Below, piece after piece: positions 1-9,200 of a stretch of DNA of 43,508 nt (position 1 is the stretch's first letter; every line of letters begins with the position of its first letter). The notes beneath the pieces are model-generated. The model did no database searches. It had not been told where the DNA came from and was given only the letters and a program-made list of their open reading frames with translations. The stretch covers positions 1-43,508 of the forward strand of contig JAQCJO010000009.1 of assembly GCA_027592925.1 (NCBI GenBank). Direction: 5' to 3'. The stretch comes from Actinomycetota bacterium. GTDB lineage: Bacteria; Actinomycetota; Acidimicrobiia; Acidimicrobiales; Ilumatobacteraceae. A program made the position numbers and the translations under genes.

Positions 1-395
1 TCTGCTCGTGTGCCAACACGTTGATTGCGTCCTGGTGAGTTAGAGACTCGCTCAGGATTTTGTTGCAATGATGGTGCAGCTCCAACGTCAATCGAAATTC
101 GGTGACCAAATACTGGATCCACGCAACTCAGATTGGTTCCACTAATTTTTGACTCTACGCCCATCTCTCCAATACGTTGAGCAATCGCTGCTAAGTCGCT
201 TTCAAACTCGCAACTTAAATGCAATGCATCAAGGTGGCGGTAGTCATCCTCGACCACAGTGATTTGTTTCTTACGGTCGTCGGTTCCAAGTACGCCAGCA
301 GTTGGACTGTTAAGTCCATTTCGCTCCCAGAAATCGCAAAGTTCCTGTGGATTCTTTACCGCTAAGTCAATGTCGAGTAATCCATTCAGTGCCAT
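1..395 (-). CDS. VOC-family protein, extradiol-dioxygenase-like (partial, 3' end outside window)
   Basis: The gene reads leftward off the window edge, so only about 131 N-terminal residues are seen. It starts at the ATG at 395, two bases after the stop of the FAH-family gene, so the two are probably cotranscribed. The visible part begins MALNGLLDIDLAV and has the beta-alpha-beta-beta-beta look of a vicinal-oxygen-chelate module (LDIDLAVKNPQELCDFWE, then DALHLSCEFES, ending GHRISIDVG near residue 107). This matches the non-catalytic N-terminal half of type I extradiol dioxygenases such as 2,3-dihydroxybiphenyl dioxygenase. The metal-binding His/His/Glu of that family would lie in the missing second half, so catalysis cannot be confirmed. 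Pairing with an FAH hydrolase fits a meta-cleavage ring-degradation route. A non-dioxygenase VOC protein remains possible. Confidence 0.65.
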   Translation of the reverse strand, partial: MALNGLLDIDLAVKNPQELCDFWERNGLNSPTAGVLGTDDRKKQITVVEDDYRHLDALHLSCEFESDLAAIAQRIGEMGVESKISGTNLSCVDPVFGHRISIDVGAAPSLQQNPERVSNSPGRNQRVGTRA

Positions 396-397
396 GC

Positions 398-1261
398 TTA
401 TGCCCCTTTCACATAGTCGCTCACTCGGCGACAATGATTGATCATCGTGCCGATGCCAGCGATAGACGTTGTAATAATGTCGCCATCTTTGAGAAACTTG
501 CCTTGAGCAGCACCGATACCATCTGGTGTTCCAGTGAAGATAATGTCACCTGGCACCAGAGTCGTGATCCGAGACAAGTACTCAATCAGAGTTGGTACAT
601 CAAAGATCAAGTTTTTGGTCGTATCATTTTGACGAATTTCACCATTGATGTCTGTTGTTAATTGGAAGTCATCAAGATCCGAAAAGTGATCGGTTGAATA
701 AACAAACGGTCCGATCGGACCAAATGTGTCAAATGATTTGCCTAAATCAAAATGTGGTGGTTGTGCGGCAAATTGTGCAAACCGGTCAGATATGTCCTGA
801 CCTATCGTCACGCCTGCAACGTGATTCCAAGCATTTTCTTTATCAATGTCTTTCCCACCGACGCCGATAACCACAACTAGTTCGGCTTCGTAATCAACTC
901 CGTCCGAGCGCATCTCAATATCCGAGTATGCGCCTACCAAACAAGATGGAAACTTGGTGAATACCAACGGATTAGTTGGAAGTTGCATATTTGCCTCAGC
1001 TGCATGACTCTTGAAGTTGAGACCAACAGCGAAACTCTTTTGAGGCCTTGGAACTGGTGGACCAAGATTGACGCTTGAAACCTTGCCCGTTGGCACCGAG
1101 TCTTTCAATGAAGCAGAAAGCAGGTGCAGCGATGAAAAAGACGCAATTGACTTCATCGGATCGCTTGAAAGCAATCCATTGCTCAAAGTCTCCACATCAA
1201 AATATGAATCGCCTTCGACCAAGACTGCCCGGTCGCCAATATTCCCCAAAATAAATGACAT
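398..1261 (-). CDS. Fumarylacetoacetate hydrolase (FAH) family protein
   Basis: A 287-residue protein of the FAH superfamily, which hydrolyses or isomerises/decarboxylates acylpyruvate-like ring-cleavage products with a bound Mg or Mn ion. The catalytic core is visible: GLNFKSHAAE near residue 80, FTKFPSCLVG near 102, the metal-binding DYEAELVVVIG near 125, GVTIGQDISDR near 150, and the C-terminal PGDIIFTGTPDGIG near 240. Length is normal for the two-domain family. The ATG at 1261 lies 6 nt after a TAGTAT -10 box, so the mRNA may be leaderless. It is divergent from a MarR gene and directly precedes the VOC gene in the same direction. The likely role is a step of an aromatic meta-cleavage pathway; the exact substrate cannot be read from sequence. 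Confidence 0.87.
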   Translation of the reverse strand: MSFILGNIGDRAVLVEGDSYFDVETLSNGLLSSDPMKSIASFSSLHLLSASLKDSVPTGKVSSVNLGPPVPRPQKSFAVGLNFKSHAAEANMQLPTNPLVFTKFPSCLVGAYSDIEMRSDGVDYEAELVVVIGVGGKDIDKENAWNHVAGVTIGQDISDRFAQFAAQPPHFDLGKSFDTFGPIGPFVYSTDHFSDLDDFQLTTDINGEIRQNDTTKNLIFDVPTLIEYLSRITTLVPGDIIFTGTPDGIGAAQGKFLKDGDIITTSIAGIGTMINHCRRVSDYVKGA

Positions 1262-1267
1262 ACCAAG

Positions 1268-1297
1268 ATACTACGACATCAAAATATTTGATGTCAA
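1268..1297 (-). promoter_or_regulatory. Promoter of the FAH-family gene
   Basis: On the minus strand a TTGACA -35 hexamer (1297-1292), an 18-base spacer and a TAGTAT -10 hexamer (1273-1268) are followed by 6 bases and then the ATG at 1261. Transcription from this -10 would begin at or next to the start codon. The spacer is filled by the palindrome at 1275-1295, so a bound repressor would block RNA polymerase. Confidence 0.6.
1275..1295. promoter_or_regulatory. Palindromic operator, probable MarR binding site
   Basis: A perfect inverted repeat with 9-base arms GACATCAAA and TTTGATGTC separated by ATA. It lies between the divergent FAH-family and MarR genes and overlaps the -35/-10 spacer of the FAH promoter. 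Size and symmetry fit a MarR dimer site. Repression by the adjacent MarR protein is inferred from position. Confidence 0.65.
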
Positions 1298-1306
1298 ATT
1301 AAATGC

Positions 1307-1312
1307 TATGTT
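1307..1312 (+). promoter_or_regulatory. Candidate -10 box of the marR-type gene
   Basis: TATGTT fits the actinobacterial TANNNT -10 pattern and lies 7 bases before the ATG at 1320. It also overlaps an earlier possible start codon at 1308. The operator at 1275-1295 would cover the matching -35 region, consistent with autoregulation. Confidence 0.35.
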
Positions 1313-1319
1313 GCAGGGT

Positions 1320-1853
1320 ATGGAAATCTCGGATCTCGTTGAACAAACAGTCGCTACTTGGTCATCTGAACGGCCCGACATCGATTTCACGGCTATGTCA
1401 ACTGCCTTGAAAGTCAACCTTCTCGTCGCAAAACAACTTGAAACAACGAATCAACACATGTTGGAACTTGGCATCACGCTTGGCGAATTTGATGTACTGG
1501 CGACTCTTCGCCGTCACGGGAAAAACGGCGTCTTAATGCCTACAGAAATAGCCGTGTTTGCAATGATCACTCCGAGTGGTTTAACTCATCGGCTTTCTCG
1601 GTTAGAGAAAATGGGACACATAGTGAGACTCAGTGACCCGAATGATCGCCGAATTTCGCTTGTTCGCATCTCAGCGAAAGGTCGCAAAATTGCCGACCTT
1701 GGTATCGAATTCGCCGCTCAACGTTCAACTGACATTTTGGATGGAGTAAAGTCGGCGGATCTTGTAGTCTTTTCGCGAGTGATAGATCAACTGATTCGAA
1801 ACGTCGAAAACCAGACACCTACGAGTGCGCGAACAGGTGCGTTACGTAAATAG
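1320..1853 (+). CDS. MarR-family transcriptional regulator
   Basis: A 177-residue winged-helix repressor of the MarR family. The DNA-binding region is clear from about residue 55 to 125: GEFDVLATLRRHG, PTEIAVFAMITPSGLTHRL (recognition helix), LEKMGHIVRL, then the wing SDPNDRRISLVRISAKG. Helices at both ends would form the dimer interface. The frame is open further upstream, but that part overlaps the opposite FAH gene. An ATG at 1308 (MLQG extension) is an alternative; 1320 is preferred because a TANNNT box stands 7 nt before it. It probably binds the palindrome at 1275-1295 and controls itself and the FAH/VOC genes, released by an aromatic ligand. The ligand is unknown. Confidence 0.88.
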   Translation: MEISDLVEQTVATWSSERPDIDFTAMSTALKVNLLVAKQLETTNQHMLELGITLGEFDVLATLRRHGKNGVLMPTEIAVFAMITPSGLTHRLSRLEKMGHIVRLSDPNDRRISLVRISAKGRKIADLGIEFAAQRSTDILDGVKSADLVVFSRVIDQLIRNVENQTPTSARTGALRK

Positions 1854-1872
1854 CTACCAGTAATTTATGAAT

Positions 1873-2331
1873 TTACTTCAACGCATTTACTAAGTTGTCG
1901 AGCGTGACACCCATATTGCGAAGGTTGTGAGTAGCACGGTCCTCAACTCCACTGATGTCCTTACCAAAGGGTGCAAATTGTTCCCAATGTGTACCCGCAA
2001 CCCACGCATGTGTTACACGACAGCCACTAGTAGTTGGTTCAATTTCATATACCCAATCACTCAGATGCAGCTCTTTGAATTTGAGGCTGAACATAAACTT
2101 TTTTGGTGCATCACAAACTTCAACAATGACAACCGTTTGCCAAGTCTTTTCGCCATTCTTGTTGTTACCTTTAAAGGTTGCTCCAACCGCAGCGCAAGTT
2201 GCGCCATTAAGCCACTCACCTCCTAGGTTTTCTGGTGACCACTCACCCATGCGAGGCAAGTCGGTCACGAGTGACCACACTTTTTCAGGAGATGCTGAAA
2301 CTTCTCGTACTACCGCAACGTTGTAAGTCAT
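1873..2331 (-). CDS. SRPBCC (START/polyketide-cyclase-like) family protein
   Basis: A 152-residue single-domain protein of the SRPBCC fold, which forms a deep hydrophobic pocket for lipids or aromatic ligands. The typical beginning is seen (YNVAVVREVSASPEKVWSLVTDLPRMGEWSPEN), as is the long C-terminal helix (RATHNLRNMGVTLDNLVNAL). Central strands such as FKGNNKNGEKTWQTVVIVEV and YEIEPTTSGCRVTHAW fit the antiparallel sheet. No catalytic motif is evident. A TAAGTT -10-like box lies 7 nt before the ATG. The gene converges on the MarR gene with a 19-base gap. Its function cannot be assigned beyond the fold. Confidence 0.8.
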   Translation of the reverse strand: MTYNVAVVREVSASPEKVWSLVTDLPRMGEWSPENLGGEWLNGATCAAVGATFKGNNKNGEKTWQTVVIVEVCDAPKKFMFSLKFKELHLSDWVYEIEPTTSGCRVTHAWVAGTHWEQFAPFGKDISGVEDRATHNLRNMGVTLDNLVNALK

Positions 2332-2338
2332 GAAATGT

Positions 2339-2344
2339 AACTTA
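2339..2344 (-). promoter_or_regulatory. Candidate -10 box, SRPBCC gene (leaderless layout)
   Basis: TAAGTT on the minus strand lies 7 bases before the ATG at 2331. A weak -35 candidate, TTTACG, stands 16 bases further upstream. No Shine-Dalgarno sequence precedes the start. Confidence 0.35.
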
Positions 2345-2406
2345 GTCGCATCGGGGCTCGCGTAAAAATTGTTCTTATTGGCTGAGTCCGCTGAAGAAGT
2401 GGACCG

Positions 2407-3423
2407 TTATGAACTTTGGATATAAGGAGCTACGTAGTCAGAGATACTTTCCCATAATGCAGCTCGGGCAGTTTTGGTATCACTTTTTTTAGTGCGCGAC
2501 GACTTGTGTGTTGATCGAATTTCTCTATCAGACCAAAAAGACCCACTCATGCCTGGAAGAGGCTGAACGGCAGCCAGCCAAGCAATCGTGTCTGCACCTT
2601 CACCGGCCGAACGCAAAATGGGTGCGGTTACTCGTCGAAACCCCGGGATACTTTCTTGCACTCCTGGAGTGTCTGCCCAGCCCGGATGCATTGACACAAA
2701 CTCTGTCTCGGGCTCGCGTGCTGCCCACATTTCGTTCAGCGTTACTTGTGCTCTTTTAGCAATTGCATACTGTTTTGATCCAGCATATTTATCGGCAGGC
2801 ATCTCCAGAGTCTCACCGTTGTCAAAAATGGGAAGCGGGCTCGTGTACATGCCACCTGATGACACAGTTACTACACGGCCTCCGTTCATCAGAGGAAGAA
2901 GCAGTGTGGTCATAAGAAATGGGCCAACCACGTGTGATGCAAGGGTTTGCTCAATTCCCTGCGGTGATATTTCACGAGTGTTTAACAATGCGCCTGCATT
3001 GTGAATCAATACATCTAAGTGAGTGAATTGTTGTTGTATCGCTGCACATGCACTACGAACTGATTCAAGATCTCCCATTTCTGCCTGAACAAAAAAAGGT
3101 TTGTTCCCCGTGCACAGTGGCGCTATTTCGTCGATTACGCGCGCACACTTTTCTTCGTTACGCGCAACCAACACCAAGTTCGCTCCAGTGGCTGCAAGTT
3201 GGCGGCCAACTTGTTCACCTAGCCCGGACGTTGGACCTGTGATTACGACAGTCTTGCCCCGTAAATCAAAATCTGAGATGGCTTGCCAATTGCCAATCAA
3301 TTGGCGAACTCTGTAACCAATTTTGGAAAACCCTGGCACTACAGCAGCATCAAGTGCCCTACTGATACACAAAGAAACAGTTTTAAGTTCAGTCACTCGT
3401 TCAGTGTGCCATGAATATGCCAC
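2407..3423 (-). CDS. Short-chain dehydrogenase/reductase (SDR) family oxidoreductase
   Basis: A 338-residue NAD(P)-dependent oxidoreductase. After an N-terminal extension of about 50 residues the classical SDR core appears: cofactor motif TGPTSGLGEQVG (TGxxxGxG) near residue 61, VARNEEK near 87, NAGAL near 142, catalytic Ser in VTVSSGG near 187, and YAIAK (YxxxK) near 219. The layout resembles the retinol dehydrogenase/protochlorophyllide reductase-like group. The start is GTG at 3423, preceded by an AGGTGA ribosome-binding site. The N-terminal extension, longer than usual, may interact with the membrane. The substrate is unknown; a lipid, sterol or hydrophobic alcohol/ketone is plausible. 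It is divergent from the secreted esterase. Confidence 0.85.
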   Translation of the reverse strand: MAYSWHTERVTELKTVSLCISRALDAAVVPGFSKIGYRVRQLIGNWQAISDFDLRGKTVVITGPTSGLGEQVGRQLAATGANLVLVARNEEKCARVIDEIAPLCTGNKPFFVQAEMGDLESVRSACAAIQQQFTHLDVLIHNAGALLNTREISPQGIEQTLASHVVGPFLMTTLLLPLMNGGRVVTVSSGGMYTSPLPIFDNGETLEMPADKYAGSKQYAIAKRAQVTLNEMWAAREPETEFVSMHPGWADTPGVQESIPGFRRVTAPILRSAGEGADTIAWLAAVQPLPGMSGSFWSDREIRSTHKSSRTKKSDTKTARAALWESISDYVAPYIQSS

Positions 3424-3544
3424 GTCACCTCAGATCATGTCAAGGCGGTTCTCGTGAGTTGGTACTACCAATGGTGTGAATCTTGGCATCTTCGGGTGAC
3501 CAAAACTGGCGGTCACGATGTCGTCGCTCGTTTTTCGCTTCACG

Positions 3545-3550
3545 TAACAT
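3545..3550 (+). promoter_or_regulatory. Candidate -10 box, secreted esterase gene (leaderless layout)
   Basis: TAACAT fits TANNNT and lies exactly 6 bases (agaccc) before the ATG at 3557. There is no purine-rich ribosome-binding site in between, so the transcript may begin at the start codon. Confidence 0.4.
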
Positions 3551-3556
3551 AGACCC

Positions 3557-4843
3557 ATGGTGAAACGACAAACCCACATTCGATACTGGCTGGTTGCGGT
3601 GTTCTCAATAGTCGTTTCAGTGCTTGTTGGCCACTCATACTCTGGTGCAGCAAAGATCCCACCTCCGTCGCCGCCAGAAATCACGCGCATCGACTCAATT
3701 CAAAAAAGTAAAACAACGTATGACCTGCAGATCTATTTTTCCGTTGTGAGTAATGACAACAGCACAGGTAAGGCATCTCTCACTTCCACTCTTGTATCTG
3801 TATCAGGCAAGACTTGTAGTGCAACTGTCGGAAAGCAATTCTGCTCAGTTCGAGGCATATTGAAGAATGCGACAGTAAATATCAGTGCAAAATCCAAAAA
3901 TGCTGGTGGCTTTGGATTGCCTAGTTCAACCGTGCGCTACAAGGTGGGCTCAGGTTCTTGGGCAACTACTTCTCAGGCTCCGTCAACTACGGCCAAAGTC
4001 GCTATTCGCCCATACAGCGAGTATGTGCCTACGTCGTATTCTTCAAAATCTCCAGCACCACTCGTCGTGCTCTTGCATGGCTATGGCTCATCTGGAAAAC
4101 AACAAGAAACTTATATGAACTTCACCGCCGTTGCCGAGCAACGAGGTTTCATTTTGGCGTATCCCGATGGAACAGTTGATGCAAGGGGAAAGCAATTTTG
4201 GAATGCAACTGAAGTGTGCTGCAATTTCTTTATGGATGTTGATGATGATGCATATCTGATCTCGATGTTGAATGAGATGGAATCCAAATATTCAATTGAT
4301 CGTAAGCGAATCTATTTTGTTGGACATTCAAACGGTGGATTCATGTCGTATCGCATGGCTTGCAAACACTCTGACCGCATCGCAGCCATAGCCAGTCTCG
4401 CGGGTGCAACATTCCTCAACTCAAGTGACTGTGCCGCCAAAGACCCAGTCAGTGTGCTGCAAGTTCACGGCACGAGTGACACAACAATTCTTTATAACGG
4501 TGGTTCAATCCTTGGCAGGCAGTACCCAAGTGCAACCGCCTCAGCTACCCAATGGGCAACCTTTGATCGGTGCTCCAACAACGCCACACCACGCGCAGAC
4601 AAACTTGATCTTGTCACCACCATTGCAGGTAACGAAACATCCATCACGTCGTGGAATAATTGTCGAAACGGAACCGAAGTTGAACTCTGGACGCTCGATC
4701 AGGGCGTACATACTCCAGCTCTCAGCACTACGTTTGCCAGCAAGATCTACGACTTTCTTGCATCCCACCCCAAAGTCGTGATCATTGATAAACGGGCGCA
4801 ACACAGCAAAGAATGCACCACCCACCTAGACCGTGTTCTATGA
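3557..4843 (+). CDS. Secreted PHB-depolymerase/feruloyl-esterase-like hydrolase with Fn3-like domain
   Basis: A 428-residue exported serine hydrolase. The N-terminus MVKRQTHIRYWLVAVFSIVVS is a signal peptide or membrane anchor. Residues about 35-130 look like a fibronectin-III/Ig-like domain (PPSPPEITRIDSI to SSTVRYKVGSG), followed by a Thr/Ser linker and an alpha/beta-hydrolase of the LpqC/PHB-depolymerase group. That domain has an oxyanion motif LLHGYGSSG near residue 172, nucleophile Ser in GHSNGGFMSYRMAC near 258, Asp in HGTSD near 303 and a candidate His in GVHTPAL near 392. The family hydrolyses polyhydroxyalkanoate, feruloyl or acetyl-xylan esters outside the cell. The last residues overlap the end of the convergent malic enzyme gene by 6 nt. 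The exact substrate is uncertain. Confidence 0.84.
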   Translation: MVKRQTHIRYWLVAVFSIVVSVLVGHSYSGAAKIPPPSPPEITRIDSIQKSKTTYDLQIYFSVVSNDNSTGKASLTSTLVSVSGKTCSATVGKQFCSVRGILKNATVNISAKSKNAGGFGLPSSTVRYKVGSGSWATTSQAPSTTAKVAIRPYSEYVPTSYSSKSPAPLVVLLHGYGSSGKQQETYMNFTAVAEQRGFILAYPDGTVDARGKQFWNATEVCCNFFMDVDDDAYLISMLNEMESKYSIDRKRIYFVGHSNGGFMSYRMACKHSDRIAAIASLAGATFLNSSDCAAKDPVSVLQVHGTSDTTILYNGGSILGRQYPSATASATQWATFDRCSNNATPRADKLDLVTTIAGNETSITSWNNCRNGTEVELWTLDQGVHTPALSTTFASKIYDFLASHPKVVIIDKRAQHSKECTTHLDRVL

Positions 4844-6244
4844 CTTGCGGATGACGCCGTCTTTGATAGCAGCTGCCGCAACCGCAGGCGCAACACGCTC
4901 AACAATGGTTCTGTCAAACACCGATGGCACCACAAAATCTGGCGATAACTGGGCATCGGTTACTGACTCGGCAATGGCAATTGCCGCTGCCAATTTCATG
5001 CCCTCGGTGATGTCCGTCGCATTTGCGTCAAGTGCGCCACGGAAGATGCCAGGGAATGCAAGTACGTTATTGATTTGGTTCGGATAGTCGCTGCGACCCG
5101 TTGCCATAACGGCAGCTAAACCGTCTACTTGTTCTGGACGAATTTCAGGGTTCGGGTTTGCCATTGCAAACACAATGGGGGTTTTTGCCATTGAGCGCAC
5201 ATCGGCTGCAGTAATGAGATCTGGTCCACTTACTCCAATAAAAACGTCCGCGCCTTTCATGACATCACTAATAGTTCCCATTTTGCGTGACGAGTTTGTG
5301 TGTGCGGCAAACCATTCTTTTGCAGAGTTCATCTCGCCTCGACCGGTATAAATGGCGCCCAGACGATCGCAACCAATCACATCGCCAATACCAGCATTGA
5401 GAAGAATCTTGCCAATGGCAACGCCTGCTGCGCCAACGCCAGCGATGACAACAGTGAGATCTTCCATTTTCTTTCCTGTGATTTTCAACGAGTTCCACAA
5501 TGCAGCCAATGTGACAATGGCTGTGCCATGTTGATCGTCGTGAAACACAGGAATATCAAGACTTGCGCGTAGACGTTCTTCAATTTCAAAACACTCAGGT
5601 GCTTTGATGTCCTCCAAATTGATTCCACCAAATGTCGGTGCAATGCGTTGCACAAAATCAACAACTTCGTCAGCAGTGCGAGCATTGATGCAAATAGGGA
5701 AACCATTAACGCCACCAAACTCTTTGAACAAAAGAGCCTTGCCCTCCATGACGGGCATTGCACCCTCTGGGCCGATGTCGCCAAGTCCGAGCACCGCGGT
5801 TCCATTGCTCACAATGGCAACGGTATTTTTGCGAATGGTGTACTTGTGTGAAAGCAACGGATCTTTTTCAATTGCAGTACAGATACGAGCAACACCCGGC
5901 GTGTATGCCATTGACAAATCATCACGATCATTCACTGGAGCAGTACTGATGACTTCGATCTTTCCGGCCTCATGCATGCGAAATGTTCGGTCCCACCAAT
6001 CAAGAACTGTCACGCCATCAAGTTTTTGTACTGCGGCAACGACTGCATGTTGATGCTCTTCGTTTCGGCAGTGCACAACAAGACTGCGACGAAGCACCGG
6101 ACCACGAACATCAAAACCATCAAGTGCGCCGATGTTTCCACCCGCTTCACCAATTGCGGCACACAACCGCCCGAGGGTGCCGGGCACATTCTCGAGTTGA
6201 CAATCAAGAGCTATGGAAAATGCAGCGTTGGGGAGGGTAGGCAT
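4838..6244 (-). CDS. NAD(P)-dependent malic enzyme with N-terminal ACT domain
   Basis: A 468-residue enzyme that oxidatively decarboxylates malate to pyruvate in the cytosol. Residues about 8-85 form an ACT domain (LENVPGTLGRLCAAIGEAGGN), a small-molecule sensor seen in one branch of bacterial malic enzymes. The catalytic region follows: AYTPGVARIC near residue 113 (catalytic Tyr), SNGTAVLGLGDIG near 147, the metal/malate site CFEIEERL and PVFHDDQHGTA near 215-245, and the Rossmann motif VIAGVGAAGVA near 270. The ATG at 6244 has an AGAGGG ribosome-binding site about 5 bases upstream. The ACT domain suggests allosteric control by an amino acid or acyl-CoA-related signal; the ligand is not readable. 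The gene converges on the esterase gene. Confidence 0.93.
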   Translation of the reverse strand: MPTLPNAAFSIALDCQLENVPGTLGRLCAAIGEAGGNIGALDGFDVRGPVLRRSLVVHCRNEEHQHAVVAAVQKLDGVTVLDWWDRTFRMHEAGKIEVISTAPVNDRDDLSMAYTPGVARICTAIEKDPLLSHKYTIRKNTVAIVSNGTAVLGLGDIGPEGAMPVMEGKALLFKEFGGVNGFPICINARTADEVVDFVQRIAPTFGGINLEDIKAPECFEIEERLRASLDIPVFHDDQHGTAIVTLAALWNSLKITGKKMEDLTVVIAGVGAAGVAIGKILLNAGIGDVIGCDRLGAIYTGRGEMNSAKEWFAAHTNSSRKMGTISDVMKGADVFIGVSGPDLITAADVRSMAKTPIVFAMANPNPEIRPEQVDGLAAVMATGRSDYPNQINNVLAFPGIFRGALDANATDITEGMKLAAAIAIAESVTDAQLSPDFVVPSVFDRTIVERVAPAVAAAAIKDGVIRKS

Positions 6245-9200
6245 ATGACCCTCTACGCTACGGACTTCGTAAGCACCAAACTCCGTCGCCTCATGCGAAA
6301 TAACCGAATCTCTGAGGTGCTGTCACTTTGTGAATGTCAGCCCAGCAAACTTGCCTGTTTGGCGCCAGGCGTCAAGAAATTCAAAGAATGCAACAGGGCC
6401 ACCAGGGTGCCCACTGCCGTTGAACGTGTCGCTCTGAGACATTGGTTTGCCCTCGTTGTTGTAATAGCCAGGTGTGCAATCAGGATTTCCGCGAAGACCT
6501 CGCGTGTTGCTCGTGATGAAGGTGAGCCAGTCATCTTGCGCAGTCTGCGTTGGCTCAACTTGCCGCATGTCATTTGCCTCGGCGTGCGCAATGATGTCGG
6601 CGATTGCCAAGCCATTTTCTACATAATTTTGCGGCACGTTGGCGATCTGATTTGCCCCTTGAGTGAAGCCGATGACGAACAAGTTCGGAAACTCGCGCAC
6701 ATGGATGCCGTGCATGCTGCGCATGCCATTACCCCAATACTCAGACAGTGCTATGCCATTACGACCAGCGATGTCAAAGCCGCTGCGTCGTGAGTAACTG
6801 GTGCCAACTTCAAAGCCTGACGCAATGATAAGACAGTCAAGCGGATAATGCACACCTTGTACCCAAGCCCCGTGTTCATCGATGCGCTCTACACCTTTGC
6901 CATCGGTGTCAATGAGATGTGTATTGGGATTATTGAATGACTGCAGGTACTCGTCATGAAAACATGGACGCTTACACAACTGGCGATACCACGGCTTGAG
7001 AGCATCTGCAGTGCGCTCGTCACCAACTATCGCGTCTACTCGTGCACGCACCTCGTTCATCTTTTCGTCGTCAGATTCTTCATACGCCTGAAGCAACGTT
7101 TCCGGCCCGAGACTTCGACCGGCTTTTACCAACTCCACCATGCGATCGCGAATACGAATCGAGATGTCAGTCCAGCCGTCTTTCACCAAGTCTTCTTCGG
7201 CAAAGCCAAGCGTCTGAAGCACAGTGAAGTTCGTCATCCACTTGCGTTGCCAGCCTGGCTCAAGTTCGGCAAACCACTGCGGATCAATCTCGTGATTGTT
7301 GCGCACATCAATTGATGATGGCGTTCGCTGAAACACAAACAACTCGCCCGCCGAGTACGACAGATGAGGAATGCACTGCACTGCAGTTGCACCAGTGCCA
7401 ATGATGCCGACGCGCTTGTTGGCCAACCCTGTCATCGGCGCACCTTTGGCGTCACCACCTGTGTAGGCGTAGTCCCAGCGACTGGTGTGAAACGCGTGTC
7501 CGACAAACGAATGAATACCCGAGATACCTGGCAGTTTTGGAAGATGTAACGGCCCCGTGCTCGTACACACATACTTTGCGCGCAGCACGTCGCCGCGATC
7601 GGTGTGCACGATGTAACGCGAAAGCGATTCATCCCACACAATTGACTCAACACCAGTAGACAACAATGCGTCGCGACGCAAATCAAACGTGTCAGCAATG
7701 CGTTGCGCGTGCGCCTGGATTTCTGGCGCGGCTACATACTTAGCCGACGGCACGGTGCCCGTTTCTTCAAGTAGTGGGAGATATACCATCGCTGCGGTGT
7801 CGCACATCGCACCTGGGTAGCGATTCCAATACCACACACCACCTACGTCACCGGCCTTGTCGATAAGTCGCACATCGCTGATACCTGCTTGCTTGAGGCG
7901 TGCACCAATCACCAGCCCACCGAAGCCCGCACCAATCACCAGCACTTGCACGTCGGTGCGCAGAGGTGCTCGCGACACAACAGGCGTGTAGGGGTCATCA
8001 AGCAAATTGGCGTATCGCCCAGTTGCCTCGAGATATTGGTTGTTGCCGTCGACTCGCAATCGCTTGTCGCGTTCGGCGCGGTATCGACCGCGAAGTGCCT
8101 GTCGCTCGTCGTCACTCAGTTGACTAGTCACGACGAAATCATATGTACTGGTTTCTGTATTCGCGTAAGCGGACTACTCCACGCGAAGGCCAGAGATTGC
8201 GCGAGCAATCACCAACTGCTGAATCTCTGAGGTGCCTTCAAAGATGGTGTGAATCTTGGCGTCACGGTGCCAACGCTCAACCGGATATTCACGCGTGTAG
8301 CCGTAGCCACCCAAAATTTGAATTGCATCTTCCGTGACTTTGACAGACATTTCAGATGCAAAGTACTTGCTCTGTGATCCTTCTGCATTTTTGTAGCCAC
8401 CATTTTTTGCAAGCCACGATGCACGCCAGATAAGCAGACGTGCTGCATCAATCTGCGTGATCATGTTGGCGAGCTTGAACGCAATGGCTTGATGCATGAT
8501 GATCGGCTTGCCGAATGCTTTGCGCTCTTTGGCGTAGTCGAGTGCGTATTCGTATGCCGCGCGTGCGACACCGAGTGCCTGAGCACCAACTGCAGGGCGT
8601 GTTGCCTCAAATGTTGCCATTGCTGGTTGCTTACCGCTCGACGTGCCCTCGCGATATCGCGCAAGTTTGGCATCAAGTTTTTCTTTGCCGCCAAGTAGAC
8701 AGCGGCCTGGGATGCGAACGTCTTCGAGCACCACTTCTGCTGTGTGGCTGGCACGAATGCCGTGCTTCATATATTTCTGTCCTTGTGACAAACCTTTTGT
8801 GTTTGGCGGAACAACAAAACTCGCTTGACCGCGGCCTTTGAGTTCTGGATCGACTGCTGCCACAACTACGTGCACGTTGGCAATGCCACCGTTAGTAATC
8901 CATGCTTTCGTGCCATTGAGCACCTCGTCGTACACCGCACGTGTGCGCAAGTTGGACACGTCGCTACCTGCATCTGGTTCGCTCACACAAAATGCGCCGA
9001 CCTTGACATCATCTGCAGTGCCATAACACTGTGGCACCCACTCCATCATTTGTTCTGGTGTGCCATTGCCAGCAATGCCGGCTGCAGCGAGGCCAGAGCC
9101 CATGATTGCCATTCCAATTCCGGCGTCGCCCCAAAACATTTCTTCGATTGCAACAACTATGGTGAGACCAGTTGGGTCTGCCATTGCATTCATGATGAAG